A stretch of DNA of 16,665 bases from assembly GCA_025938035.1 (NCBI GenBank), contig JAICQE010000097.1, positions 1 to 16,665 of the forward strand, read 5' to 3'. Positions 6,112 through 13,835 of the stretch are shown in pieces. The DNA comes from Vicinamibacteria bacterium. Its GTDB lineage: Bacteria; Acidobacteriota; Vicinamibacteria; Vicinamibacterales; UBA2999. How positions within the stretch are numbered: the stretch's first letter is position 1; every line of letters starts with the position of its first letter. The position numbers and the translations under genes were made by a program. The notes under the pieces were generated by a model. It searched no databases. It had not been told where the DNA came from and saw only the letters and a list, made by a program, of their open reading frames with translations.

Positions 6112-8435
6112 CGACCACCAGACGCGACTTCATCAAGACGTCCGGCTATCTGGTCGTTGGCGTCGCCGCGATCGCCAACGCCGATCCTTTCGTCGGCCTC
6201 GTCGACGCACAGGCCGCGGGCCCGTATATCGATCCCGACTTCCGCCAGCTCGATTCGTGGATCGTCATCCGCGAAGACAACACGGCGACGTTCTTCGTCG
6301 GCAAGACCGATCTCGGCCAGGGCACCGGCACGGCGTTCCGCCAGATCATGGCCGACGAGCTCGACATGCCCTATGCGCGCACGAGCTGCGTCATGGGCAG
6401 CACGGACGTCACCGTCGATCAGGGCGGCTCGGGCGGATCCGATGCGCTCCAGACCGACGGGTGGCCGATGCGCCGTGTAGCCGCCGAAGCACGCCGCGTG
6501 CTGCTGGACCTCGCCTCCGCGCGACTCGGCGTTCCCGTGGCGCAGCTGGCCGTCGCCGACGGTGTTGTTACGGTCGCGAGCGACCCGTCACGGAGAGTCA
6601 CCTACGGCGAGCTGATCGGCGGCCGCAAGTTCAACGTGACGCTGAAGGGGAACAACACCGATCAGACGACCGGCGCGGCGCAGCTCAAGACGGTGCAGCA
6701 GCTCAAGATCGTCGGACAGTCGCCGCAGCGCTACGACATCCCGCCGAAGGTCGATGGCTCGCTGAAGTGGGCGGTCGACGCCAAGGTGCCCGGGATGCTG
6801 CACGCGCGGAACGTCAGACCGCCGGTCGCCGGTGCCACGCTCGTCAGCATCGACGAATCGTCCGTCAAGGGCGTGCCGGGATTCGTCAAGGTGGTCAGCA
6901 AGGGCAACTACGTCGCCGTAGTCTGTGAGCGCGAGGAGCAAGCAATCCAGGCGGCGCGTCAGCTGAAGGTCAACTGGCGGAACCCGGCAACGGCGCCGTT
7001 TCCATCCTCGGAAGATCTGTTCCGCTACATGCGGCAGGCGACGCCGACGGCCGCCGGGAACCCCACCGTGGTTGGCAATCCGGACGCGGCGTTCGGGAGC
7101 GCCGCGCGCGTCGTGGAAGCCGACTACGAAGTGCCGTTTCAAGGCCACGTTTCCATCGGCCCGGCCCACGCCATGGCTGATCCGTCCAACGATCAGTTGA
7201 CGATCTATTCCAACGACATGAAGTCGTACGGCCTGCGCAACGGTGTCGCGCAGTTCGTGCAGATGCCGCGCGAGCGCGTGCGCGTGCTGTGGATGGAAGG
7301 GCCGCAGGCCTACGGCCGGACGGCTGCAGACGATGCAGGGTTCGAGGCGGCGTACCTGGCGAAGGAGCTCGGACGTCCCGTTCGCGTGCAGTGGACGCGG
7401 CAGGAGGAGACGGCCTGGGACACGAAAGGACCAGCGTTCACCGTGAAGATGCGCGGCGGGCTCGATGCCCAGGGCAATCTCGTCGCGCTCGATTTCGAGG
7501 CGCGAGCCGCAGATCACAATCACCTCGGCTACAACGAACCCGATACGGTACTGATCTCCCAGCTGATGGGGACGCGGCGCGCAACGCCGGCGCGCGGCGG
7601 CGCGGCGACACCGTCCGAGATGTACGCCATCCCGAACCGGCGCACCACGGCGCACGTCGTTGGACTGCCGCTCGTGTGGGAGACGCCGCTCCGCACCGGC
7701 AACCTGCGCGACCCCAACGGACCGCAGGTCACCTTCGCGTCCGAGTCGTTCATCGACGAGCTCGCGGCGGCGGCGAAAGCCGATCCGGTGGATTTCCGCC
7801 TCAAGCTGCTCACCGCCAGCACCACCGACGACAGCGGCTTCAAACGGGCACGATCGATCGCCTGCATCCGGGCCGCGGCTGAAAAGTACGGCTGGACGCT
7901 ACGTCCCTCTCCGTCCGCGCGAGGCACGGGTGAGGTCCTCACCGGCCGCGGCATCGCGTACACCTTCCGGAGCCAGACCGTGGTGGCGCAGATCGCGGAG
8001 GTCGAGGTCAACCGCCGGACCGGCCGCGTCTGGGTGAAGCGCCTCGTCTGCGCGCACGATTGCGGCCTGGTAATCAACCCGGAAGGCCTGAAGCGGACGG
8101 TCGAAGGCGGGATGATGTACGCACTCAGCCGCGCGCTGCACGAGGAGGTCACCTTCGACACCGAGAAGGTGACGAGCGTGGACTGGGGGAGCTACCCGAC
8201 GCTGACGCACGCCGACACGCCGGAGTCGATCGAGGTCGTGATCGTCAACGGCGATCCGAACCAGAACCGGCCCGACCTGCCGCATTACGGCGCGGGCGAG
8301 ACCGTGTGCAAGCCGCTCTTCGCCGCGGTCGCAAACGCGATCTACGACGCAACTGGAGTGCGGCTGCGGCGCCTTCCATTCCGCAATGCGCGAGTGCTGG
8401 CGGCGCTGAAAGCGGCGGGCGTCTCATCGACGTGA
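6108..8435 (+). CDS. Molybdopterin-dependent hydroxylase large subunit (IorB-type), Tat-exported
   Basis: This 775-residue protein starts at ATG 6108, overlapping the small-subunit stop. The open frame extends to 5745, but that part overlaps the small subunit and lacks sense. The N-terminus has a Tat motif (TTRRDFIK, residues 2-9) and a hydrophobic segment to about residue 38. The enzyme domain shows GKTDLGQGTGTAFRQIMADE from residue 65, DQGGSGGSD, GPQAYGRTAADDAG, and GAGE at 728-731, where E731 is the expected catalytic base at the Mo centre. Family members hydroxylate N-heteroaromatics or aldehydes using water. The length and single Mo-binding chain match isoquinoline 1-oxidoreductase beta-type proteins better than CoxL, since no FAD subunit is encoded. 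The physiological substrate cannot be told. No XdhC-type maturation gene lies in the window. Confidence 0.92.
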   Translation: MTTTRRDFIKTSGYLVVGVAAIANADPFVGLVDAQAAGPYIDPDFRQLDSWIVIREDNTATFFVGKTDLGQGTGTAFRQIMADELDMPYARTSCVMGSTDVTVDQGGSGGSDALQTDGWPMRRVAAEARRVLLDLASARLGVPVAQLAVADGVVTVASDPSRRVTYGELIGGRKFNVTLKGNNTDQTTGAAQLKTVQQLKIVGQSPQRYDIPPKVDGSLKWAVDAKVPGMLHARNVRPPVAGATLVSIDESSVKGVPGFVKVVSKGNYVAVVCEREEQAIQAARQLKVNWRNPATAPFPSSEDLFRYMRQATPTAAGNPTVVGNPDAAFGSAARVVEADYEVPFQGHVSIGPAHAMADPSNDQLTIYSNDMKSYGLRNGVAQFVQMPRERVRVLWMEGPQAYGRTAADDAGFEAAYLAKELGRPVRVQWTRQEETAWDTKGPAFTVKMRGGLDAQGNLVALDFEARAADHNHLGYNEPDTVLISQLMGTRRATPARGGAATPSEMYAIPNRRTTAHVVGLPLVWETPLRTGNLRDPNGPQVTFASESFIDELAAAAKADPVDFRLKLLTASTTDDSGFKRARSIACIRAAAEKYGWTLRPSPSARGTGEVLTGRGIAYTFRSQTVVAQIAEVEVNRRTGRVWVKRLVCAHDCGLVINPEGLKRTVEGGMMYALSRALHEEVTFDTEKVTSVDWGSYPTLTHADTPESIEVVIVNGDPNQNRPDLPHYGAGETVCKPLFAAVANAIYDATGVRLRRLPFRNARVLAALKAAGVSST

Positions 8436-8450
8436 TCGGAAGCGAATGAT

Positions 8451-8504
8451 CGTGGCGCGGACCCTGTCGGGTCCGCGTGGCGAGCCTGAAAGGCTCGCCC
8501 CACG
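8451..8504. repeat. 54-bp three-way-junction palindromic element (double hairpin, REP/BIME-like)
   Basis: The closing stem is CGTGG (8451-8455) with CCACG (8500-8504). Hairpin 1 is CGCGGACCC (8456-8464), loop TGTC, GGGTCCGCG (8469-8477). Hairpin 2 is GGCGAGCCT (8479-8487), loop GAA, AGGCTCGCC (8491-8499). All three stems are perfect and abut with one spare base. A GTGG tetranucleotide precedes each hairpin, reminiscent of the foot of REP sequences. It occupies almost all of the gap between the hydroxylase and the ABC operon and could also end transcription or protect mRNA ends. No REP-associated transposase is in the window. Confidence 0.8.
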
Positions 8505-8516
8505 AAAGGACAACCA

Positions 8517-9443
8517 GTGCCCGAACCGGTGATCTCCGTCGACAGTCTCGTCAAGAACTATCGCGCGGGGATGCGGCGCAGCATCGTCCAGGCGGTCAGG
8601 GGTCTCTCCTTGACCGTACCGCGCGGCAGCGTCGTCGCCTTCGTCGGTCCCAACGGTGCCGGCAAGACGACGACGATCCATACCCTGCTCGGATTCCTCA
8701 AACCAACCGCCGGACAAGTGCGGGTGTTCGGTGAAGCACCAGGACCGGCAGTCGCGCGACGGATCGGCTACCAGCCGGAAATTTTCTACACCTACGGGTT
8801 CTACTCCGCGCGCGAGGCGCTCCGGTACTACGGCCAGCTCGCGGGGATGTCCTCGGCGTCGCTGGATGCGGCGATCCCCGGCCTGCTCGATCGCATGGGG
8901 CTGACCGACGCCGGCAAGCGTCCGATCTCGAGCTACTCGAAAGGCATGACGCAGCGCCTCGGCCTGGCACAGGCGCTCATTCACGATCCGGAGCTGTTGA
9001 TTCTCGACGAGCCGACCAGCGGTCTCGATCCGGAAGGGCGCCGCCTGGTGCTCGACATCATCGTCGAGGAAAAGGCGCGCGGCCGGACGGTGTTCCTCAG
9101 CAGCCATATCCTGTCGGACGTCGAGCGGACCTGCGATGAAGTCGTGATGGTGCGGCAGGGGCAGGTCGTCCTCGCGGATCGGATCGCGTCATTCGGCGCG
9201 GCCGGTCAGCAGTGGGACATCGAGGTGCTGGGCTGGACGCCCTCGCACCGGAGCCTGTTGCGCGGCGAAGTCACGGTGCTGCAGGAGACCGACGGCGCCG
9301 CCCTCCTGCGCTGCGACGCCGCGGACAAGCAGACGCTGCTGAAGCTGCTGCTTGCCGTGCCGCTCGAGATCGGCACCGTGCAGCCGATGCGCGCCGCCAC
9401 GCTCGAGGAAACCTACCTGAAGCACGCGGGAGTCGGGTCGTGA
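8517..9443 (+). CDS. ABC transporter ATP-binding protein (ABC-2 type exporter)
   Basis: This 308-residue ATPase has every key motif: Walker A GPNGAGKTT (44-52), Q-loop Q86, signature SYSKGMTQR (139-147), Walker B LLILDEP (160-166), D-loop SGLD and switch H197 (LSSH). After about residue 215 there is a C-terminal extension typical of the CcmA/NatA/NosF-like exporter ATPases. The start is GTG 8517, with AGGA at 8507-8510 six bases upstream, immediately after the 54-bp double hairpin. The stop TGA overlaps the permease start as GTGA, so the two are produced together. It drives an ABC-2 type permease; the substrate is unknown. Nothing in the sequence points to nitrous oxide or haem handling specifically. 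Confidence 0.93.
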   Translation: MPEPVISVDSLVKNYRAGMRRSIVQAVRGLSLTVPRGSVVAFVGPNGAGKTTTIHTLLGFLKPTAGQVRVFGEAPGPAVARRIGYQPEIFYTYGFYSAREALRYYGQLAGMSSASLDAAIPGLLDRMGLTDAGKRPISSYSKGMTQRLGLAQALIHDPELLILDEPTSGLDPEGRRLVLDIIVEEKARGRTVFLSSHILSDVERTCDEVVMVRQGQVVLADRIASFGAAGQQWDIEVLGWTPSHRSLLRGEVTVLQETDGAALLRCDAADKQTLLKLLLAVPLEIGTVQPMRAATLEETYLKHAGVGS

Positions 9444-10279
9444 GGCACGTCGTCCTGGTCGCGAAGAACGCGTTCCGCGCGGTGATGAGCCAGCGCGCGC
9501 TGTACATGTGGGGATTTGCGGTCGTCATCATGTTCCTGCGCTCGGGGCCCGCGCTCTTCGCGCAGCCTGAACGTGGGCCGGAGTTCGTCGCGTTTCTCCG
9601 CGCCAACGCCGTGTCCGGCTCGCTCGACCTCTGGAGCTACCTGTGCATGGGCGGCGCGATCTATCTCGGCGCCTCGTCTATCGCATCGGAACTGCGCTCG
9701 AAGACCATCATCACGGTGTTGTCGCACCCCGTACGGCGCTGGCAGATGCTGATCGGCAAATGGATCGGCGTTTCCGCGTTCTGCGCGGTGACGCTCGGAA
9801 TCGGGATCGCGCTCGGATACGGGCTGGCGCGATACCTGGAAGTGAACATCGAAGAGGGCGTGCTGGCGATCTCGGCGACACGGACGATTGCGGGCATCGT
9901 GCTGTGTGCCGGCCTCGCGACCGCCATGAGCACGATGGGATCAGCACCGATTGCCGTCGCCGTGACCATGTTCTTCGCCATCGTGCCCCAGCTCATTCCG
10001 CCGATGCGCGAATACCCGAATCCGATCTATCAGCGGATTGGGGCGGTGCTGGACGCCGTGGTGGCGCCGGGCTATCAGAGCCACTACAACGGCGTGGTCT
10101 GGGCGGCTCCACCGATCCCGCCGCAGTTCCGCGACCGCATTCCGGCTGCAATCCGGCAGCGACCCACCGTCGATTACGGCGAGCAGCGCAGGGAGACCGC
10201 GAAGATCGCGGCCTATGCCGGCGCGTACTTCCTGCTCGGCTGCGTGGCGTTCACGCGCCGCGACCTGAAGTTCGGTTGA
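9440..10279 (+). CDS. ABC-2 type transporter permease
   Basis: This 279-residue membrane protein has about six predicted transmembrane helices: residues 21-41, 64-83, 108-130, 147-165, 169-187 and 255-272. It is the membrane partner of the ATPase upstream. The start is GTG 9440, overlapping the ATPase stop (GTGA); the longer open frame to 9212 would run inside the ATPase gene and is rejected. SELRSKTIITVLSHPVRRWQ after helix 2 resembles the conserved cytoplasmic loop of NosY/ABC-2 permeases. A periplasmic stretch of about 60 residues precedes the last helix. Its stop overlaps the next gene's TTG start as TTGA. Substrate unknown; the family call rests on topology, the loop motif and the neighbour. 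Confidence 0.85.
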   Translation: MRHVVLVAKNAFRAVMSQRALYMWGFAVVIMFLRSGPALFAQPERGPEFVAFLRANAVSGSLDLWSYLCMGGAIYLGASSIASELRSKTIITVLSHPVRRWQMLIGKWIGVSAFCAVTLGIGIALGYGLARYLEVNIEEGVLAISATRTIAGIVLCAGLATAMSTMGSAPIAVAVTMFFAIVPQLIPPMREYPNPIYQRIGAVLDAVVAPGYQSHYNGVVWAAPPIPPQFRDRIPAAIRQRPTVDYGEQRRETAKIAAYAGAYFLLGCVAFTRRDLKFG

Positions 10280-11232
10280 CATCTGCTTCTTCGTCGTCGC
10301 CGGCGCCGTTCGCCTGGGAGGACTGGTATGCGGCGGTGGGCGGCCGGCCGGGCCGCCCGGACGAAATCAATGAATATCTGCGACTGATTTACGAAGAGCA
10401 GGAGCCGCGCTTCACCGGAGCGGTGGCGGGCGAGCGCCGCGATTTCGGTTCACCCGAAGAAGCGGCGCATCACCTGAAAGAGAAGAGCCTCGAGTTCGGC
10501 GCCGACATCGTCGGCATCTGCGAGATCGAGCCGAGCGACGTCTATCAAGGCCGCACCTGCGAGCATCGCTACGCGATTGCCGTCGGGCAGCGCATGCGCT
10601 GGCGGGAGTTTCAGGTGGTGCCGTCGCGCGAGTCCGCGATCGAGTGCCTGCGCGTCTATTACACGCTGGGCGAGACGGTCATCCAGCTTGCCGCGTACCT
10701 TCGCTCACTTGGCTGGCCATGCACGATCGAGCACCCGATTGGGGACAGTGACCTGCTGCACATTCCCATCGGCCTCAAGGCCGGGTTCGGCGAGCTCGGA
10801 CGCCACGGGTCGATCATTCATCCGAAGCTCGGACCGCTCTTCCGCATGGGCAGCGTCGCTACGTCACTGCCGCTGGCGATCGATCGCCCGATCGACGCCG
10901 GCATCGCGAAGTTCTGCGACATCTGCCGCGCGTGCCGGAAGTACTGCCCGCCTCAGGCAATCCCTGACGAACGCAGCGCCGAGGCCGGTGCGGATCATCT
11001 CGGCTACGACCGCTACGTCGTGGACACCGGCCGCTGCTTCCCGTATTTCTCGAAGCACTACTACTGCTCGATCTGCCTGCCGGTGTGCGTCTACAACCAC
11101 AAGGAGTGGGCACGCGACTTCGAAGGGTTCGAGACGAAGCTGTTCCCGACAGTGCTGATGCCGGAAGCGCCTGCTCCAGTCGATCTCGCGCCCCCTCAAC
11201 CGGTGCATTGGTACCCGCGTTTGAAGCGCTGA
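10276..11232 (+). CDS. RdhA-like (reductive dehalogenase/QueG superfamily) 2x[4Fe-4S] protein, soluble
   Basis: This 318-residue protein starts at TTG 10276, overlapping the permease stop (TTGA). It has two ferredoxin-like cysteine sets: C214, C217, C220 and C224 (FCDICRACRKYCPP), and C254, C264, C267 and C271 (CFPYF...CSICLPVC). The middle region, with IQLAAYLRSLGW, a SDLLHIPIGL-type segment and AGFGELGRHGSIIHPKLGP, matches the cobamide-binding half of reductive dehalogenases and epoxyqueuosine reductase. Known family members reduce substrates with B12 and electrons from two clusters. It has no Tat signal and no RdhB-like anchor gene nearby, so it is probably cytoplasmic and not a respiratory dehalogenase. 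It is shorter than QueG, lacks a HEAT-type tail, and its second cysteine set is atypical of QueG. Substrate unknown; its coupling to an ABC exporter is unexplained. Confidence 0.82.
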   Translation: MTSASSSSPAPFAWEDWYAAVGGRPGRPDEINEYLRLIYEEQEPRFTGAVAGERRDFGSPEEAAHHLKEKSLEFGADIVGICEIEPSDVYQGRTCEHRYAIAVGQRMRWREFQVVPSRESAIECLRVYYTLGETVIQLAAYLRSLGWPCTIEHPIGDSDLLHIPIGLKAGFGELGRHGSIIHPKLGPLFRMGSVATSLPLAIDRPIDAGIAKFCDICRACRKYCPPQAIPDERSAEAGADHLGYDRYVVDTGRCFPYFSKHYYCSICLPVCVYNHKEWARDFEGFETKLFPTVLMPEAPAPVDLAPPQPVHWYPRLKR

Positions 11233-11242
11233 GCGCTGGCGT

Positions 11243-11725
11243 TCAGCCAGGCTGAGGACAGGCATCCGCAGCGTCCGCCGTCACCTCGAATTGCAGCGAG
11301 AAACTCTGCGTAGCCGTTGTGGTTGCGGACGTGACGTACACGGCGAAGCAGGAGGCAACGTGGGCTACCGGTCCCGCCAGACTACGAAGCGAACCCATTC
11401 GCACGCCACCGGCGCTGTCGGGATCGCGAACAAAGATGAAGATCAGACCCTCGCCACTCGTGCGTCCTGGAGGGGAGAACGTACCGCTCAGCGTGTGGGT
11501 GCCTGGAGATAATCGTGGGGTAGAAACACCCGAAGCCGTGAAAGTCTGATTCCCCATCGTTGCTTGAAACGTCACCGTGTCGCTTGTTGGCTGCACCGCC
11601 ATAATGAATCCCGTTGAGGGAATCGACGGTGATGACGGGGAATCGCCGCACGCGGTGAACAGAGCGGCGAGGGAGAGAGCGACAACCAGCGTCGCAGGGA
11701 TCTTTCCTGCACTCGGAATGGTCAA
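11243..11725 (-). CDS. Small lipoprotein of unknown function
   Basis: I do not recognise a family. The chosen start is TTG 11725, with GGGAG six bases upstream. It gives a 160-residue protein with a lipoprotein signal ending LFTAC, lipidated at C26, and a low-complexity Ser/Pro linker (GDSPSSPSIPS) after it. The mature part is beta-rich, with several GT.TLSGTFSPPGRTSGEG-like strands and an invariant-looking pair of cysteines near the end (ASCFAVY and DACPQPG). This fits a small extracytoplasmic beta-sandwich. The frame is open to ATG 11797, but residues in that extension come from a palindromic repeat (11748-11791), so the longer start is unlikely. It lies 72 nt downstream of the SGNH hydrolase and converges with the RdhA-like gene across 10 nt. 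Confidence 0.65.
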   Translation of the reverse strand: MTIPSAGKIPATLVVALSLAALFTACGDSPSSPSIPSTGFIMAVQPTSDTVTFQATMGNQTFTASGVSTPRLSPGTHTLSGTFSPPGRTSGEGLIFIFVRDPDSAGGVRMGSLRSLAGPVAHVASCFAVYVTSATTTATQSFSLQFEVTADAADACPQPG

Positions 11726-11747
11726 CCCGGTCTCCCAACAGATGAGG

Positions 11748-11791
11748 GCCACTGAGAAAAACGAAGGGAAAGACTTCGTAATCTTCGTGGC
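11748..11791. repeat. 44-bp imperfect palindromic repeat (CACGAAG type)
   Basis: Arms GCCAC (11748-11752) and GTGGC (11787-11791) flank related inner arms: CGAAG at 11762-11766 faces a run reading GAAGATTACGAAG on the other strand. It has the same design as the 72-bp element at 4174-4245: degenerate short units on both arms and an A-rich centre. It fills most of the 72-nt gap between the SGNH hydrolase stop and the lipoprotein start. Confidence 0.55.
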
Positions 11792-11797
11792 GGCCAT

Positions 11798-12832
11798 TCA
11801 CGGCGCTGACGGACTGAGGCCTGCCTCTTCGCCGAGCTTCTCGACCAGAAATGCCGCGATCCGCCGATGCGCCTCCGGATTCGGATGTCCATCCCAGGGC
11901 ACGATGAACGCCGAATGATCCTCACCGCGAAACAGCTCCAGCAGATCGAATACCGGAATGTTCAGTTCGCGGCCCCATCTCGCGACCGCGTCGTGGATCT
12001 TCCGAAGCCCGTACCCATCGTCGAACGGCTGCGTGAAGTCCGGCATCATCAGGACCGTGAAAGAACTGCCCGCGGCAGCGGCCAGGTCGCGCATTTCGCG
12101 AATCGCCTCGCGCGAGTCTCTCCACTTCACGGAATCTTCCTCGAAGCCGTCCAGGTAAACGCTGCTGAAGTTGTCTTTCGCGGAAGGGAGCAGCCGGCGC
12201 CTGAATAACCGTCGGTTCAGCTGTTCGGCCAGCTCGGTCAGGAACCACGAGCGTGAGTGCCGGTAGACCTCGTCGGGGGACCTCGGCATCGACGTTGTCG
12301 GTTCTGCGTCGTTGACGACGTATGCCAGGACGACGACGTCCGGCTGGTAGATCGGCATCAACTTCTCGAGCAGCGCCCGCTCCTGACGGCTGTTGTAGTC
12401 CGGCACGCCGCCATTGATGACTTCGATGTCGGCACGGCCCCGTTCGGCGAACATGCGTTCCGCCACCTGCGGAAACGACTCCTCCTCCGCAATGGCATAT
12501 CCCCATGTATACGAGTCGCCGACGACGAGCACGCGCGTCGTGCCGGACGCCTTGGCCGGCCGGTCGCGATCGCGCAGGCCATGCGCATTGGTGCGATAGG
12601 GAAACGTCCGCTTCATGTCCACGCTTCCGACACCCTCGCCGGAGACATGGGGCTTGAAGGCGAAGACCTGCGCTCCCCGCACCACCACCAGTTTCACCGC
12701 CCACTCCGGCAGGTCGCGGTCGAACGTGCGCGACGTATGCCAGCGGAAGAGCGCCTCGGCGATTCCCACGGCGATAACGGTCGAGACCACCAGGAGCAGA
12801 AGGTTGCCCAGATGCTGGCGGCGGACTCTCAC
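11798..12832 (-). CDS. Membrane-anchored SGNH/GDSL-family hydrolase
   Basis: This 344-residue protein starts at GTG 12832, overlapping the upstream stop as GTGA. The open frame to 13081 is overlap with the upstream gene. An N-terminal helix (about residues 8-29) anchors it, leaving the catalytic domain outside the cytoplasm. SGNH blocks are visible: nucleophile S107 in GDSYTWG (block I), Gly in NGGVPDYNS (about 140-147, block II), N174 in YVVNDAEP (block III), and D314/H316 in DGHPNPEAH (block V). The family includes esterases, lipases and O-acetyl transferases or esterases acting on polysaccharide. This GDSYTWG subgroup resembles AlgX/AlgJ-like and secreted SGNH proteins, but the substrate is unknown. 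It is flanked by a DUF8021-like exported protein and a lipoprotein, suggesting a cell-envelope role. Confidence 0.88.
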   Translation of the reverse strand: MRVRRQHLGNLLLLVVSTVIAVGIAEALFRWHTSRTFDRDLPEWAVKLVVVRGAQVFAFKPHVSGEGVGSVDMKRTFPYRTNAHGLRDRDRPAKASGTTRVLVVGDSYTWGYAIAEEESFPQVAERMFAERGRADIEVINGGVPDYNSRQERALLEKLMPIYQPDVVVLAYVVNDAEPTTSMPRSPDEVYRHSRSWFLTELAEQLNRRLFRRRLLPSAKDNFSSVYLDGFEEDSVKWRDSREAIREMRDLAAAAGSSFTVLMMPDFTQPFDDGYGLRKIHDAVARWGRELNIPVFDLLELFRGEDHSAFIVPWDGHPNPEAHRRIAAFLVEKLGEEAGLSPSAP

Positions 12833-13725
12833 TCCCAACCAAACGGTCCTTCTGCGGGCTGCGCCTCGAAGATGGCCTCGGCGGCGTGCACCTGGCCGCC
12901 GTAGACCTTGAACGCCTCGAACGTAACCAGCCCCAATCCCTTCTGCGCGTTGGGTCCCGGCAGCGAGCCGCGGCCGAACGCGAGGTGGAACAGCACGACG
13001 CCCATCTCCTCGTCCACCGCCACCAGTCTCCGCTTCATGCCGGCAAGCGTCGGGATGCGCTGCGTCCGCATGTTCTCGCACGACGGCGGCTGGAACGTGC
13101 AGCCGGGGCCGGCCATGCGCACGCCGTTCTCGAAGCGATACGCATTCGGCGCGAACGGCACGTCGGATTTCTCGAAGCTGCCCATCCGCAGTCCCTCGGG
13201 GTAGCGCGTGGCTATCGCCACCATCTGATCGCGTGACATGCGCTCCGACGCCTGCGGCCTGTACAGCATCATCGCTGTGGGTTCCTTCAGGTTATCGGGC
13301 GCCCACAGCGCGCCCTCTTCGCGATTGCGGACGACCATCGTCTCGACCTCGGTGAGCCGCCGATCGACGACCTTCAGCCGCGCGGCAAAGAGCACGGGCG
13401 CGCCGTTTTCCTCGACCACGGTGTGGACGGCGGCCACGCCCTGCTGCACGTCGATGAAGTCCACGCGATACGGGCGCAGCTTCGTCACCGTCTTCCACGC
13501 GCCCTCGCCAAGCTTCATCTGGACGGTGTCCTCGGTGAATTTCACGGTTGCCGCCACCGGAAGAGCCGCGGGATCGTGGGCGACCATCGCGTTGAGGTAG
13601 CGCGTCATCATGCCGGTGAGACACGCGCGGTCGCACCTCGCGCCCTGCGCTGAGACGCCAAACGGCATCACAGCGGCGGCCACAGCGACGCCGGCGGCAA
13701 CGCAAAAAGCTTTGAAATAGCGCAT
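12829..13725 (-). CDS. Exported DUF8021-like protein of unknown function
   Basis: This 298-residue protein starts at ATG 13725 with a clear signal peptide (basic N-terminus, hydrophobic 7-22, cleavage near VSA at 24-26). The mature protein begins with C31 and C35 (RCDRACLTGMMTRYLNAMVA), then HDPAALPVAATVKFTEDTVQ. I associate this opening with the DUF8021 family, whose members look like NTF2/SnoaL-type cone folds; that is recall, not a search. Two more cysteines near residues 210-218 (GCTFQPPSCENM) could pair with them in the oxidising periplasm. No catalytic motif is evident. Its stop overlaps the GTG of the SGNH hydrolase, so the pair is coupled. The Shine-Dalgarno is weak (TAGG about 13 bases upstream). 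It is divergent from the DUF6152 gene at 13836. Confidence 0.75.
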   Translation of the reverse strand: MRYFKAFCVAAGVAVAAAVMPFGVSAQGARCDRACLTGMMTRYLNAMVAHDPAALPVAATVKFTEDTVQMKLGEGAWKTVTKLRPYRVDFIDVQQGVAAVHTVVEENGAPVLFAARLKVVDRRLTEVETMVVRNREEGALWAPDNLKEPTAMMLYRPQASERMSRDQMVAIATRYPEGLRMGSFEKSDVPFAPNAYRFENGVRMAGPGCTFQPPSCENMRTQRIPTLAGMKRRLVAVDEEMGVVLFHLAFGRGSLPGPNAQKGLGLVTFEAFKVYGGQVHAAEAIFEAQPAEGPFGWE

Positions 13726-13764
13726 GAGAACGAAGCCTACCGTGTTTCGGCAACAATTTCAGCC

Positions 13765-13790
13765 GGGTCCGCCTGAAGGCGGACACTACG
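13765..13790 (+). repeat. REP-like hairpin repeat, copy 1 (intergenic)
   Basis: GGGTCCGCC (13765-13773), loop TGAA, GGCGGAC (13778-13784), tail ACTACG. The stem is seven perfect base pairs (GTCCGCC/GGCGGAC). Two further copies in the same orientation lie at 15442-15467 and 16470-16495. This copy sits in the divergent region between the DUF8021-like and DUF6152 genes (13726-13835), the rest of which shows no clear promoter to me. Confidence 0.8.
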
Positions 13791-13835
13791 TCGGCAGGTT
13801 GCGGCGCGCCGCGATCGGGGAGACAATTTCGGGCT

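Noticed and set aside
6588..7655. 355-codon antisense open frame within the hydroxylase large subunit
   Set aside because: Long antisense frames are expected at this GC content, and the opposite strand encodes clear family motifs.
9212..9439. Upstream extension of the permease frame inside the ATPase gene
   Set aside because: The extension is an Arg/Ala-rich shadow of the ATPase; GTG 9440 overlaps the ATPase stop as in the other operons here.
10276..11232. Calling the iron-sulfur protein QueG (epoxyqueuosine reductase)
   Set aside because: It is shorter than QueG, lacks the C-terminal repeat region, and its second cysteine set and middle segment fit RdhA-like proteins better.
12833..13081. 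Upstream extension of the SGNH hydrolase frame
   Set aside because: It overlaps the DUF8021-like gene and lacks a sensible N-terminus; GTG 12832 directly precedes the membrane anchor.
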